Origin: Apodospora peruviana
Taxonomy: Eukaryota > Ascomycota > Sordariomycetes > Sordariales > Lasiosphaeriaceae
Direction of reading: 5' to 3'
DNA: 64,000 bases
Assembly (NCBI GenBank): GCA_033439685.1
Contig: JAUEDM010000004.1
Span: 4,650,001 to 4,714,000 of the forward strand
Made by a program: the position numbers and the translations under genes. The notes below the pieces were generated by a model, which saw only the letters and a program-made list of their open reading frames with translations, ran no database searches and was not told where the DNA came from. Shown piece after piece: positions 22,436-34,147 of this stretch; the first letter of the stretch is position 1, and each line of letters begins with the position of its first letter.

Positions 22436-22507
22436 GGACTTGACCTCAATCCACCGCCAGCAACGACGACAAAGTTGAGTTGCACTTGTCATACAGTTAA
22501 CCTGCCA

Positions 22508-22985
22508 CAATGATGTCATCCACGTCCCATTTAAAGATCGATCTTAGTGCCAGGGTCAAGGTAGGTTGAATTCTACACACGAGTCCGCTCCAATTACTCC
22601 TGGGATGCATCATGCTAATTAAACTGCTTCTAAAGCCCACTGACAAGGGCCCATATATACTCTGGGTGTGATCGACGACAAGCTCGATTCGGAGCAAGCG
22701 AGCATCATTCGGCCCCGCTGCCTCGAACGCATGGCAGAGGCATTCCGAGATTGCGATATGATAAGGTGCGAACAGGTTTGGGCATCTAATAACGTCTTTG
22801 TGAGACTAGGCGGGGTGAAGAACAAGCATGGTCCCTTTGCCGGCGCATTCCCGTGTCGTTAACGATCAGAAAGACCAGGAGACCAAGCTCGAGCACTTGG
22901 ACCTGGCTGACAAGATGCGGATTGTTGGAGGCAAGCTCATGGATGAGTGGACTCGCCTCAGCAGCCCTCAGCAGCAAGGTTGATC
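22508..22985 (+). pseudogene. Relic of an unidentified intron-containing gene
   Basis: An ATG near 22510 opens SSTSHLKIDLSARVK, followed by a plausible intron (GTAGGT to TAAAG at about 22561-22635) and PTDKGPYIL. The sequence then continues in another frame as VIDDKLDSEQASIIRPRCLE and ERMAEAFRDCDMIR. A later frame gives DQETKLEHLDLADKMRIVGG and stops at about 22981. The compositional bias and intron-like signals suggest a former gene, but I do not recognise the family. Confidence 0.35.
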
Positions 22986-23761
22986 CTGACGGGAAGTAGG
23001 TAACGTACCGTAGTTACTTAGGTGCGTAGCTGGCGAGGTAGGAGGAGCAGTGGTATTGCCCTCCCGAAGACTGTCTCGGCGCCATTTATTCCTCACTTCT
23101 TTATATAACTATCTACCTAAGGTAAAGAAGCGAGTCTCGCACTTTTACAACCAGCCACATCCGTCCTTAATTTCATTGCCGCTACACTTATAAAGGAGCA
23201 GTGTTTACTGTCAAGATCTTTCAGCCCGTCGAGAAAGCGGCTGTGGAGGACATAGATGCAAATCGTATAATATTATTGTCTAAAAGAACAACCATTCGGT
23301 GGCCGCCCAATCCATTTAGTTCCAGTGGGTGGGATATCGAGGACATGAAGATCGGGTAATAACCGAAGCCGATCGATGAGACCTTTGCAGAACCGCATTA
23401 GCCTTAATCAAGCATTTGAGGTGTCACCCGTAATAAGTAATTATATGTAGGGATCTTGTGAGGCAGGAAGAGCCTGGTCTAGTAACTCATTTTGGTATTG
23501 GCATGCCTTGGTATTACAAGATGGAACCGTTGTAAGTGCCGACATGGTTACACCAAACAGTTCCCGACGATTGCATATATCGTTAGGTAATGAGGTAGTC
23601 GTCACCTCGGGGGGATGGGGTATGGGACAAGTTGAGAGTATAAGAGTTCGATGCGGCCACTGTGTTAACCTGACGATGGACGCGTGTGTATACCTATCTA
23701 GACTGGGTAGTATTAATACTCTCTCACTTCTCAGAACTAGTTATCGAGACACTATAGCGAC

Positions 23762-24790
23762 ATGATTCTTGAGCCACCAACCATGTATCAGACATTCTCC
23801 TCCGCTCTCCTCCCTCCCCTCTTCACCAGCCTCCCGGGCGTTACAGCCCTAACAGTTGCCGCCATGTCCCAAAACATCGAAGCCACCCCCCTGGTCGTCG
23901 CCTTGGAGGATCACTACAATTCCACCTCGTACAGATTCATCAACGGCCTCCCCGCCCTCGGGGCAGATCCCGGCATCGACCTCTACGCAGGCTCCGAAGT
24001 GCATGTCCTGCACGACGCGCCACAGCACCCCGACCTGCGCGTGCTCGCGACGGTAGTCGAGTTCTCGTACCGCATCGTAGCCGACAGACGCAAAGGTATC
24101 CATCAGCCGTCGGACCTGCGGGACAAGCGCATCGGCGTCGTCGCCGGCGTGACGTACCGAGTACTTTGCCTACTGGTACCTGCGCGACGTGGCCGGGTTC
24201 AAAGGAGAACGAGTACACGCTCGTCAAGGCCGGCGTCCTCTGCTACTCGCTGCCCTGCGGCAAAGGGACGTACGTACCCGCACATGCTGGCGACGACGGG
24301 AGAAATTGACGCCCTCACAGCCTTTGAGCCGACCACGACGGTGGGCGGCATGGCTTTAGGAGAGGAGAACGCCATCTTCTTTCGAAACGATTTGCTGTAC
24401 CGCAAGCTTAACGTTTTGTATACGACGCAGGCGAAGCTGGATAACGTGACGGCCCGGGCTGAGATCGTCGGGTTCCTGCGGGCGCTGGGTAAGACGCAGG
24501 AGGTGTTTACCAAGGAGCCGGAGAAGATCTTGCCGAGAGTGGCGGAGATTACGGCCGCTGCGACGAGTAATATGACGGTGAACATGGCTACGGAGGAGAT
24601 CATGAGAAAGTTTTGGCCGCTTACAAAGTGGGCTCGCGGGCTTGCGGCGGATATGGTTGATTTAATGGTTGAGGAGGATAAGTGGCTGGCCGTGATTGAG
24701 AGTCGGAGTGGGGGCCCGATGAGTAGAGAGAGGATCGAGAGTCTTGTCGATGACAGGCCGCTGAAGGAGGCTCTTGCTTTGGAGGGATAA
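23762..24790 (+). pseudogene. SsuA/THI5-like periplasmic-binding-type protein with internal frameshifts
   Basis: The frame is open from the ATG at 23762 (an in-frame ATG at 23864 is an alternative start) to 24790, 342 aa. Both ends look like substrate-binding/THI5-like folds: PLVVALEDHYNS, DLRDKRIGVVAG, then HMLATTGEIDALTAFEPTT and a long helical C-terminal half. The middle, about 24150-24280, is out of frame. In the other frames the expected sequence is visible as TEYFAYWYLRDVAGFK and then ENEYTLVKAGVLCYSLPC. Three small indels near 24152, 24203 and 24275 therefore cancel out and leave an open but scrambled segment of about 40 residues. Such proteins bind small ligands or make pyrimidine precursors of thiamine; this copy lacks a normal central lobe. 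Error in this GC-rich segment is an alternative. Confidence 0.65.
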
Positions 24791-25649
24791 CAGGATCGTG
24801 GGGAAAGTAAGTTGGTCATTGGAGTAGTAAAACACAGACACACTCGTATAAGCTATCTTCGTTAACATAAGGCATTCTAACCGCCTTTTAAACAGCAGCT
24901 GCAACGTCACCGCCAATCCCACAAAACCCAAAACTAGGCTCGAGCGCAGTTTGCGTCGCTACCCGGCTAGGAACGCGCTTTCTTTCTTTCGCGCGAACTT
25001 GAATTTCCTCCCACACTTCTCTTTTTCTGCTGCGGTCCTGCAGAACTACGCCTTTTACTAGCCGACCTTGATTCGCTTTCCTTCTTGCATTACTGGTTCA
25101 ATTGGCGATAATTCCTCCAGACGCAGAAGCTGTTTTGGCGATACGCCATTCCAGGTCATCCGAGAATTATGACGGCGGTCGCAGACGAAAACGACCGTGG
25201 CCATCTTGGGCTTCATCCGCGACCGCGCTGCGGTATCTGCGCAGAGTTAATATTCCGGCACGAAAGGGTAATAGCACGTTCGTTACAAGCCCCCCTTCAT
25301 CTTTCATGTCTTCCAAGTAACACTCGCAGTCTTTGGGAACGAGGAGTCGACCTCTTATCTCGGCCATACCCGGCCTTTCCCCTTCCCTGAACCGGTCCTT
25401 GGCAGCAGGAGTGTTAGGAGAATCGATGGCTATTTAATGTGTCGCCAAGCCGGCGGCTGCACTCGCTGTGCAGCTTCACCCGAGTTCATTCCAATTCATT
25501 ATGACTGCTTCGAGACTTTCAGGTAGCGATGTCCAGTTCCCGACGCCTTGCGCCGTCTTTGGATCTTGGCTGCTTGGAGAAGCCCGTGGCGGCGGGCCCA
25601 GCCCATTCATCTTTCCAGACCACTGGTGGACAGGCCGACCTTGGGCACC
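24791..25649. other. Intergenic, nothing recognised
   Basis: About 860 nt between the THI5-like gene and the F-box-like gene. The last part may belong to the 5' end of the latter, whose start is uncertain. Short frames overlap here without domain evidence. Confidence 0.45.
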
Positions 25650-26360
25650 ATGTCCGAGTTTTGCGGCCTGCCGCTTCTGCACACGTTGCCACAGGAGCTG
25701 CTCGAGTTAATTCGACATGACTCCAAACATTCGCTGCTGTGGAGATGTATTCCAGCGCTTCAGTTTGCCGCCCATATCCAAGCAACAGTTCCCGAGCCTC
25801 TTATTACACTTCCCCTGTGGGACATTCACTCCTGGGAGCGCAATGGGATGCCGCTCCAACGTGTCATGACATCCGAGTTGCGCCTACCAATACTGAGGTT
25901 AACCGTTGACTCTGGCGGTATCAGCAAAGTCGAACGCCTTCTTGACCGACCGCGGTATACAGGAGAGTGTACAAGTCGATCTGCCTTTATCATCGTACCA
26001 GACGACGACGCCGCCTCCGGAGTAGTAGCCCAACTCAAGGTACGTCCTCCAACCGCGTGTTCCGATACCCACAGCACTTACCATCTTATTTGAGTTGCAG
26101 GACGGATGTTTGCGTCTTCTCTTCCCAGGTCAAGCCTTTTTGCAATTCTGGAACACACCTGCGCCACCGAGCCCGCCTCTTTGCACAGTGGGTCACGATC
26201 CTGCCGCTTGCTGCCAGAACCTGTATGCCGTCGAGATGGATAAGATACATGGCATTACTTTTTTCTTTCTTGGCGGCGGCGGCCAGTTGTATGGCCTTCA
26301 CGTTCATCAGGCAGGCGGATCCAGCGCCATTGACTTTATTACGCGGACCTTCTCTGACCT

Positions 26361-26408
<48 letters not shown>

Positions 26409-27100
26409 CCTTGTTTGGATTCACTTGCCCATCTCAAAGCAAGATCGGGTTCTTCTCCTAGGTGTCCAAGAGAGCCAGCGACCCCATACTCTATATGCAA
26501 GCATTGCTGTTAGGACGAGGCTAGTCGGCGACGTCATTGTTGGAATGCAATTCAAAGACTCTGTCCAGAACATAACTTCAGGCACCCCCGCTCCGGTAAC
26601 AATCCTTTACGGGGAATCGCAACAAGGGGACCAGGTTTGCGTACTCGGCGCATACTGCAAACCACCGGCGGATCCAGGCCTTTACGAATCCTTTCCCTTT
26701 ACCGAATTCCTTTAACAACAGCCTAATCGTTGATAGCGCCTATTTCTCGTGCGCCCCGTTGAGCGGTGTTTTCTCAACACTCGTATTTTACGATAAGAGC
26801 AGCGGAGCTTGTAAAGGCATTGTCCTGCACTACCTAAACGGTGGTTCTCGAGCCGTTGGCCAATGCCGCCTCCAGGTAGATCCAACGGAGGAGACCGCCC
26901 TGCCGGCTTCGGTTTATCTCCGAGTCGACTCATATCCCTCACAATTTGGCCGCATCCATCATATAGCTTGGATAAAGTTCAAACGAACCCCTCCAGTTTG
27001 TGGGCCGATGGATGAGCAGGGATGGGTGTCTCATCAAATGGAGGGTATGATTAAATTCCGGCTTACTCCACGGTCATGCTTGGTAGCCATCGAAGATTAG
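25650..27100 (+). pseudogene. Uncharacterised F-box-like fungal protein with polyQ, one frameshift
   Basis: The N-terminus FCGLPLLHTLPQELLELIRHDS resembles the start of an F-box (LPxELLxLI). An intron at 26040-26100 (GTACGT to TTGCAG) joins VAQLK to DGCLRLLFPG. The second exon includes a (CAA)n-coded glutamine run and ends at TAA 26713-26715 after FPFTEFL. The conserved C-terminal half continues at once in the next frame: NNSLIVDSAYFSCAPLSG to SCLVAIED, stop at 27098-27100. The 1-base shift near 26705-26712 therefore splits one gene. The family is common in filamentous fungi and of unknown function. The true start may lie upstream of 25650. Either the gene is recently broken or the shift is a sequencing error beside CC/TTT. 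Confidence 0.65.
26362..26408 (+). repeat. CAA microsatellite coding a short polyglutamine run
   Basis: Fifteen consecutive CAA codons in the F-box-like gene, giving 15 Gln after FSDL. A pure CAA array is prone to replication slippage. Confidence 0.9.
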
Positions 27101-27516
27101 GTTAGTTTTTTTACAGTCTTAGGGCTCGGGAAGGCGGGCAATGATATATAAGCTTTATAAGGTATCAACTTCCCCCATAGCAGCTACTTAAACAGCCGGG
27201 AAGAAATACACCAAAAGGCATGGTGCAGCTGAGAGAAGCTGACTCGAACGACTAGCAATGTGAGCCAAGTAGCAAAAGTAAAGAGATACAGATAGAGCAG
27301 GCTTCCCACGGTTGTTGCACTGCTGTCCATTCTCTCGACAACGAGGTCGAAACGCCAACTACGCATTTCTCGTAGTTAAAAGATGACATGATTGAGCAAG
27401 TATTCCCACAGTCTCGTTCTAGTCCACTCTGGGTGAAGTGGACTTGGGCATCCTACCATACATGAGCCGGGACATTTCAACAGTCTCTTCCATTCATCTA
27501 CCAGCCTTATGCTACC
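27101..27516. other. Intergenic between convergent genes
   Basis: No gene is seen in these 416 nt; they hold the 3' ends of the F-box-like gene and the CYP505 gene. Confidence 0.5.
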
Positions 27517-30500
27517 TTAATCAAAGGCATCTACCGCATACCTAGAATTCCTTATACTCTCCAACCACGCCAAAGCCTTCTCCTCGCTGGTAGGCTCTCC
27601 CCCTCCCTCAGTACTAGTAGTATTCATGCCACACAGCCTCCCTTTCTCCTCTATCGCCATCCTGATCAACACCCTCTTCACACCGTCGCAAACCTCCCTC
27701 GACCCGCAGACAAACACCTTTGCGCCATGCTGCCATAGCTCATAAACATCGTCCCGATCATACCACAACCTATCACCTACGCGCTTGCACCCCCTCCCCT
27801 CCTCCACCCCACCCTGTCTGCTAAACGCCCTGCGAACCTGGACAGCCCCAATCTTTTCCCACTTATCAAACTCTTCACGGTACAGATCGTCGACAGCCGG
27901 ACCTCGGCACCCAAAGAACAATATTGCCGGTGCTAATTTTCGCCCACCTCCGACTTGAGCAGCTCGTTCCTGAACAAAGCCTCTGAACGGCGCCACCCCA
28001 GCACCAGCAGCTATCATGATTATTGGTATCTTTTCTACGTCAAGAGGCAAGTGGAATGCGGCATGGCCTTGCCTGACGCTGACGGTCAGCCTGTCGCCTG
28101 GCTCGAGGGACGATAGGTACGAGGTTGCGACGCCAATGCGTCGTTGCGATGCATGTGGGTTTGTCAGAGATGGGCTGCCGTCCAAGATGGAGTAGGTCAA
28201 TGTCACGTTGTGAGGGTTCCAGAGCGGAGAGGACGAGATGGAGTACATTCTGACGCGCATGGGCGGGAGCAGGGCAAGGAAAGATCCGAACGGGAGAGAT
28301 ATTGATGGGTTGGACTCGAGGAGGTCTAACAGGGAGAGGCGTTTGAGCGTGACACTTGCGGTGAATGTTTCTGGGGAGGAGAGTAGGGATTGGAGGTGAT
28401 CCCGAGTGGCGGAGTCCGAGTCACAGCTCGCGGCGATTAGGGCGAGGATACTCTGAGTTGTGTTGTGTTAGAAGGGCAGATGGAAAGGCGAGGGGTGAGG
28501 GTGTTGTACTCACGCGCTTGGTGGCTGGTTGTGCTAGTTCCACATATGATCCTAGCACCTCATTTACTTGTATCGGGATATTGACTGGTAGCGTTGTCCG
28601 TCCGTCAGATTTGATGGTGATGCTGGACCCCCAACCCAGCTGGAACCGTCGTAACGCCCGAGCGACGGTTTCCTTGGGGTTCACAGGTAACACGGCAAGG
28701 TAGTCGCCCGCCTTGTACGTCTGGTCGCCGGGGAGTTGGATCTCGAGGTGTTTCTTGGGCACCGCCGCGCCGGCCTTGGTGGTGGTGTGGGCACGGACAA
28801 CAACTGCTTCTTTAACATCTTGGCCGAGGGTGGATGCCCTGGGGGCGGAGAACTGGACGTCAAGGCTGGGTGCAAGGTGTGACTCTCCGTCTGCTGATTC
28901 AGGGGAGATACCATATATGTCTCCCATGGCCGGCCAAAACACGTCATCCTCCCATTGTTCAAAGTCAGTCAGTATTTCGCCTTGTGAAGCGTCGGTCAAG
29001 CCAAGCTTGCAAATCCGTGTCCCGCCATGTGCGTAAGCCTTCTCGTCAATGAGCTTGGGAACGCGGTGGAATGTCCTTGCCCAGTCCTGATGGCCGCAAC
29101 CAAAGACTGCAAACGAAACACCGTCCAGTTCATTCTCCTTGAGGTTCTCCATCCAGTTGAAAAACATCGCGGCGTTGTCCGGGGGTTGGCCTTCATATGA
29201 CGCCGTGATCATGATAACTGGTCGGTCCTTGGGGAGGTTTCGCTTCGCCGCATCCAAGGGGTCTACTACCGTTGCTTGAAATCCGTGGGCAGACGCATCA
29301 GCTGCGAGACGCTGAGCAAGTGTCTCGCAAGTGCTCGTGTTTGACCCGTAGTATATGCTCATCGGTTTCATCTCACTATGGGTCTCTGGTTTACTAGTGG
29401 TGACGGTCATTGATGAGCCGGCTTTTGATGCTCCAATGGGAAGCTGATGACCACCAAGACTGTTGGTTAGGTCTGTGGGCGTCATTCCATGGCGGAGGGC
29501 AGCACGGATGTAAAAGTCTTTGGGCTTGGTGGTGAGAGTTTGCTTGATCTGCAGCTGATAACTCGGGTCATGGAGCGAGAAGTTGAAGTTCTGCAGCAGC
29601 ATCGCCATGACGAGAGTGGCTTCTTGCCAGGCGAAGCCTCTGCCAATGCACCCCCTCGTCCCGTTGCCAAACGGTTTCCAGAAATCGGGAAACTCTTTAC
29701 TCAAACGCTCAAAATTCTCGTCCAGCATCCGCTCGGGAATGAAGTCGTTCGCTGTCTCGCCAAACACAGCTGGGTCGACCTGAGACCTGGCAAGCACTAG
29801 CATGATCTTCTGGCCTTTCTTGACGGGATATTTCCCAGCGAGGATATCGTCATTCTTAGGTTGCACGGTATACACTGGGATTGTCGGACACATTCGAAGT
29901 GTTTCCCGAAGAATGGCGGATATATATGGCAGCTAAGTGTGTTCTTGCGTCAGTACACCACTGCTGTCTCTGATGAGGCGAGATGCACTCGAGATAACTG
30001 ACCTGTTTCATGTGCTCGACCTTGAGCGGCCTGGTGCCAACAATGTCGTCGACCTCTTGCTGCGCCTTGCAGTACACTTCCGGTTTCTTGAGCATCTGGT
30101 AGAAGGCGAAGCCCAGAAGACCAGATGTGGTCTCATGACCTGCGATGAGGAAGGTAATGAGGTTATCCACAATGCTCGCATCGCTGAGCTTGGTTCCAGT
30201 AACCCGATCCACGCCGTCCAGCATGGCCGACAAGAGATCCCTGCGGTCGGTGGGATTTGCCTTCCGCGCCCGCAAAACCTCCTCAGCCGTCTCGCGCAGG
30301 ATCCGGATATCGTCCCAATACTTCAACCGTGACTTGCGGCCTAGTAGCTGAAGAATATATGGTACCGTTGATCGCGTCCCGCACATCTTGAGAAAGTCGC
30401 CCATCGCAGCTACAAATGGATGCAGCTCGTCGTGGTAATATGAGTTGAACCGAAAGTTCATGGAGCAGAGTGCCAGCGTGTCCAGGGTCAGACGAGTAAA

Positions 30501-31133
30501 GTCTTCGGTCGCTATGATGGGAGTATCCGGCCCGTGACGTGCCCACTTGAGTGCCAGTTGACCAGCAATCTCGTGCATCTCGGAGAACATGCCCTGGATT
30601 GGCACGGGTCCAAAGGCTGGCATGAGGATTCTGTGAGCAGGGGCCCAGCTTGCCTCCCCGGGAAAGGCAGTGAAAATGCCGTCATTGGTGCCGTTCCTTA
30701 CTTCTAGCAGCGCGGCACCGACACTTTTCTCAAACCGAGATTCGTCAGAGAGCTCGTGGACCAGTGCTTGTGTTGTCTGGGTCCTGTGTTAGTATTGATA
30801 ATAACCGACAAAGGCCAATCCATGTCTGTTCCGGAATAGGACCACTTTTGCCGGGTATCTAAGAGGTTAGAGGGTTTTAACGTACCACGAGAACCACATC
30901 TCTTCCAGGAAAGCGGAGTCGGAAGATTTCACCTACAGAATTATCGTGGTTAGTATAAGGGACTTGGACAGGTGTGAAAGGTGTGAAAGGTGTGTGACGA
31001 GGAACTGACCATGCTTATCAGCGAACCCGAGAAAGGAACTCAACGGGAAGTCGAGATTCATTTCCAAGGCATTGCCAATGAAAGGGAAACCTGGAACCTC
31101 TGGAATCCTCTCAAGCTTCCCTGACTCGTTCAT
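27517..31133 (-). CDS. Self-sufficient cytochrome P450:NADPH-P450 reductase fusion, CYP505 (P450foxy) family
   Basis: The exons are complement(27517..28452, 28514..29932, 30003..30776, 30886..30932, 31010..31133), 1099 aa, the usual length for the family. The heme domain shows the I-helix AGHETTS at about 269-275, the ExxR pair in ETLR at 325-328 and the heme-ligand loop FGNGTRGCIGR with Cys410. The reductase part follows: an FMN-binding flavodoxin domain (SIYYGSNTSTCETLAQRL), the FAD motif RMYSISSSP near 856-864, and NADPH-binding segments (IMIAAGAGVAPFRGF, FVCGSREVC). There is no membrane anchor, as in P450BM3-like soluble fusions. Members hydroxylate fatty acids near the omega end using electrons passed within one chain. 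All domains look complete and no key residue is missing. The gene does not sit in an obvious metabolite cluster. Confidence 0.95.
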
Positions 31134-32425
31134 GTTTTGGGCACGTGTGTACGTCGTGCTGTGTCAGCAGGAGTTGTTGATCGTGGACAGCGTCGAACAC
31201 GGACATGTATCCTGTTTAACAAGAGCAAAAGAATGAAGGTTACCGTTCATTTAGCTAGCGGATGACCTTGTTTAAGAAACCCTTCTAGTTCTCACGGGTA
31301 TGTAAGGCCACCCCTGCCGAGTCGGGCAGGCACCTATAATATGCAGAGGCTTTGCTTACCTTAGCTAATACGATCTGTCATCACGCTAGCAGCAAAATCT
31401 AGCACAGTTTATCCGGTCCAAGCGGACCACTGGCAGAAAACCATGTCCGATTAATGCTTACCGATGGAGAAAACATCTCGACGTGTAAGCACTAGGCACC
31501 TAGGTAGGGACCCATGCGCGTATACTCACATTGCTTAATTCCTTGCGGCCTTGAACCGTGTACAGTACTTTTGCCAGAGGATGCCGTACCGAGCGCGGCT
31601 CAGATCTTGAGTGCTCTTTGCTGTGAGCTACGCAGCCGCTGGTCATGTCATACATGTAGTCCTTCCTCCAATACAACCTCCCTCGGACGCAAAAATGGCA
31701 CGTAACGTCGCCAACCCTTGATCTCCAGGTCGTTATCTCCAGCCCAAGGCAGGGCTCACCTAGACCCACCATATAAGAAAAGTCCAGTCATCGTTGAAAA
31801 CATTCAATCGCATACGCCGTATCCTGATAATCATGCTGAGGTTAAGGTTAGCTCCATGAAGTTGAAAAGTGTGTCTCAAGGCGCCGGATGCGATCCTGCC
31901 GGCGAAAATACCCTGCATGCTTCTTGGCATGATCACCAAGTCTCTACACCGCCACACATCCCAGTTCTGGACGTTCGAGATGCCTGTTTGGGCTTCAATT
32001 GGCGTTAGCTGCTGATGAAGAGACTAGGATGCGTGACCTATTATATCTGCTGAACGCTGTCCCGGGCCATTGGCCGTCGACGTCAAACACCAGGCCATGG
32101 GATGGATCATGGGGTCTTTATGGCATGCCTTGCGTTTGTGGGAATGTTCTATGAGCAAGTGGATGCTTGACCGCGAGCTTATTCTGCACATTCAAATTTG
32201 GCCTTTGTATGAGCAGTGTCACACGAACGTCTAGTCCTTTGACATGCAAGTAAGTCCGCTGCATCAGCAGATGAGGTCTAACCATACCTGATTGGAAAGA
32301 CCGCTAAGAACTGTAAAGATGACAGGAATGAACAAAAGATGCAATACGACATTGAAAAGAAAATGGCGTCGGATTAACACATAGCAAGGCTATGTCGTAA
32401 GAACCAAACATCCTCACTCCAGCGT
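31134..32425. other. Intergenic, promoter of CYP505 plus unassigned sequence
   Basis: About 1.3 kb upstream of the CYP505 start. No gene, RNA or clear repeat was found; short frames on both strands lack domain features. Confidence 0.5.
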
Positions 32426-33413
32426 CTAGCCGAGAAATCTCAAGTCATCTGGCAAGATGGGCTCTACCACCTCCTTCCATGTCCTGTGGAGGGTATCCAA
32501 GCCGACAGGTTGTTGCTGTGGTCCTTTGCCTTTATCCCACATGACCATTTTGAACTTACGCCCCGGACTTACCTCTGCCTCCCAGGTGTCGGCCAGTATA
32601 ACTGATCGAGTGTTGTGGATTGCCGGGTCTGTCTGTGCACTCTCCTCTTCTTCGGGCAGGACCCAGAATTCCCCATGCAGGAGCTGATTTTTGGTATCCG
32701 AGTCCAACAGTTCCCATCCTTTGAGACTCAACATCAGGTACATGATAAAACCCTACCCTCGTCGTTAGACAATTTCTGACCGTGGTATCTCGTCAAGGAG
32801 CAGAGCACAGCTAGACGACTTACCCCGATGGCGCCGCACAGCCCCAGATGCAGCTGACAGCTTATTCCCCGGATATCAGTGAAGTATATGTATTGGTCGC
32901 TCCACGACATATTCATGCTCCGCGAAAGCGTGGGTCCTTGAAGTGGTATGAGTCGGTGCAGCATCTCGACGTGGTCGCTGAAGGTCCGGACTCTCATCCC
33001 GAGCCTCGACTTCCCACCAATAGACCACTTGAGCTTGACCATACAGGATGACGGCAAGTAAACCCGCGGTGTCTGAGCTTCCAGGTCCACTATACCACTG
33101 GCAAGTTGTGTAGAACGACCTGGGTTTGGGCTGGGCGGCAAAAGGTCCTTGAGATTCTTTTCCGTGTCTTGGGCAATTGCCGTGGTCGCTGCTAAGATTG
33201 CCTGAATGCCATGCGTGCCCGAGAATGAAGCTGATAATGAGCTAAAGAGTTGGTTCCACCTTTCGAACAGTAACTTGTTGCCTTCGAACTCGGCGACGAT
33301 GGCGCGCAGGTCCAGAGATCACAGTCGCGATATGAGCGTATGAGCTCACTGATGCTATCGACATACACGAACAGCCCCACGAACCCAACAGCTAATCCGA
33401 TTGGCTCTGTCAT
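32426..33413 (-). pseudogene. HeLo-like (prion-inhibition/propagation) domain protein with one frameshift
   Basis: The ATG at 33413 opens TEPIGLAVGFVGLF and ELIRSYRDCDL, the typical opening of HeLo-type domains. One base is missing near 33308-33312. After that the frame gives AIVAEFEGNKLLFERWNQLF and the family-like KLKWSIGGKSRLGMRVRTF with HVEMLHRLIPL. An intron at 32753-32823 (GTAAGT to GGTAG) joins GAIG to GFIMYLMLSLKGW, and the last exon ends at 32426. With one base restored the lengths fit a single protein of about 305 aa. HeLo domains of HET-S-like proteins lyse membranes on activation during heterokaryon incompatibility. The assignment rests on pattern reading. The part after the domain is not the usual prion-forming tail, and no NLR is fused. 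Confidence 0.55.
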
Positions 33414-34147
33414 CTGTGTAGGCGGTTGTTGTGACTGGTTTGGTGGCAGAGAGCGCGGCAGACAGTAGACACGGCATCAAGGGTGAAGCGAAAGATCAAG
33501 ACACGACAGAGGATGAGTCAAATAGATAAGAACCAAATGTGCCTTGCGCACTCTCATGGAATACAGCCTCGTGCAGTCCGTTCTCGGCCAGCTAAGCTTG
33601 CTGGCCAACTGGCGGGTGGTGGCTGGGGCGCGACCACCAAGAAGGATGCACACATCATCACATGCATATTGTTTCATCACATATGTGCATTCCTGAATGG
33701 CCTGCGTTCAGAGGTTCCATCGTCAGTTATTTTTAACAGTGTTGCTTTTCCTGACCGGCGGATACTCATCGTGGATCCAGGATATCGGATAAGATGATAA
33801 TATTTTAGTGTAGATGAATATTCCGCATGGTCGCAATAATCCGTATTGCTGGTGGCACAGGTGACAGCTCGATTCAGCTGGAAACACCCCATGCTTTCCA
33901 CAATCGTTAGCGCGGACATCATGACGAATCGGGAATCTTCAGTGCCCACCCCTGGCGCCAAGATATGAGCTGTTCCTCACGCTTGCATTTGGCGTTTGCT
34001 CCTTTTCAGGTTGGACGCGCCCGCCGGCCTGGCCTGGGCCGAAATTGTTTTTCGTTGTCCGGTTCCTTCCTGTGATGCACAGCACCACTGACGTTGAAGA
34101 AATGCACAGGTAGACAAAGTCCTCACGTCAAAAGTCCACCGCCCGCG
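33414..34147. other. Intergenic between divergent genes
   Basis: About 730 nt between the HeLo-like start and the GH128-like start. No gene is recognised. An upstream in-frame start at 34094 for the hydrolase would lack a signal peptide and is not preferred. Confidence 0.5.

Larger units (their letters stand above)
21128..23761. other. Relic- and repeat-rich intergenic region
   Basis: This 2.6-kb stretch contains no intact gene. It has decayed copies of the repeat seen at 14.0-14.2 kb (near 21985-22015 and 22073-22130), a CTT microsatellite and coding-like relics at 22508-22985 and about 23200-23360, listed separately where supportable. Confidence 0.5.
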
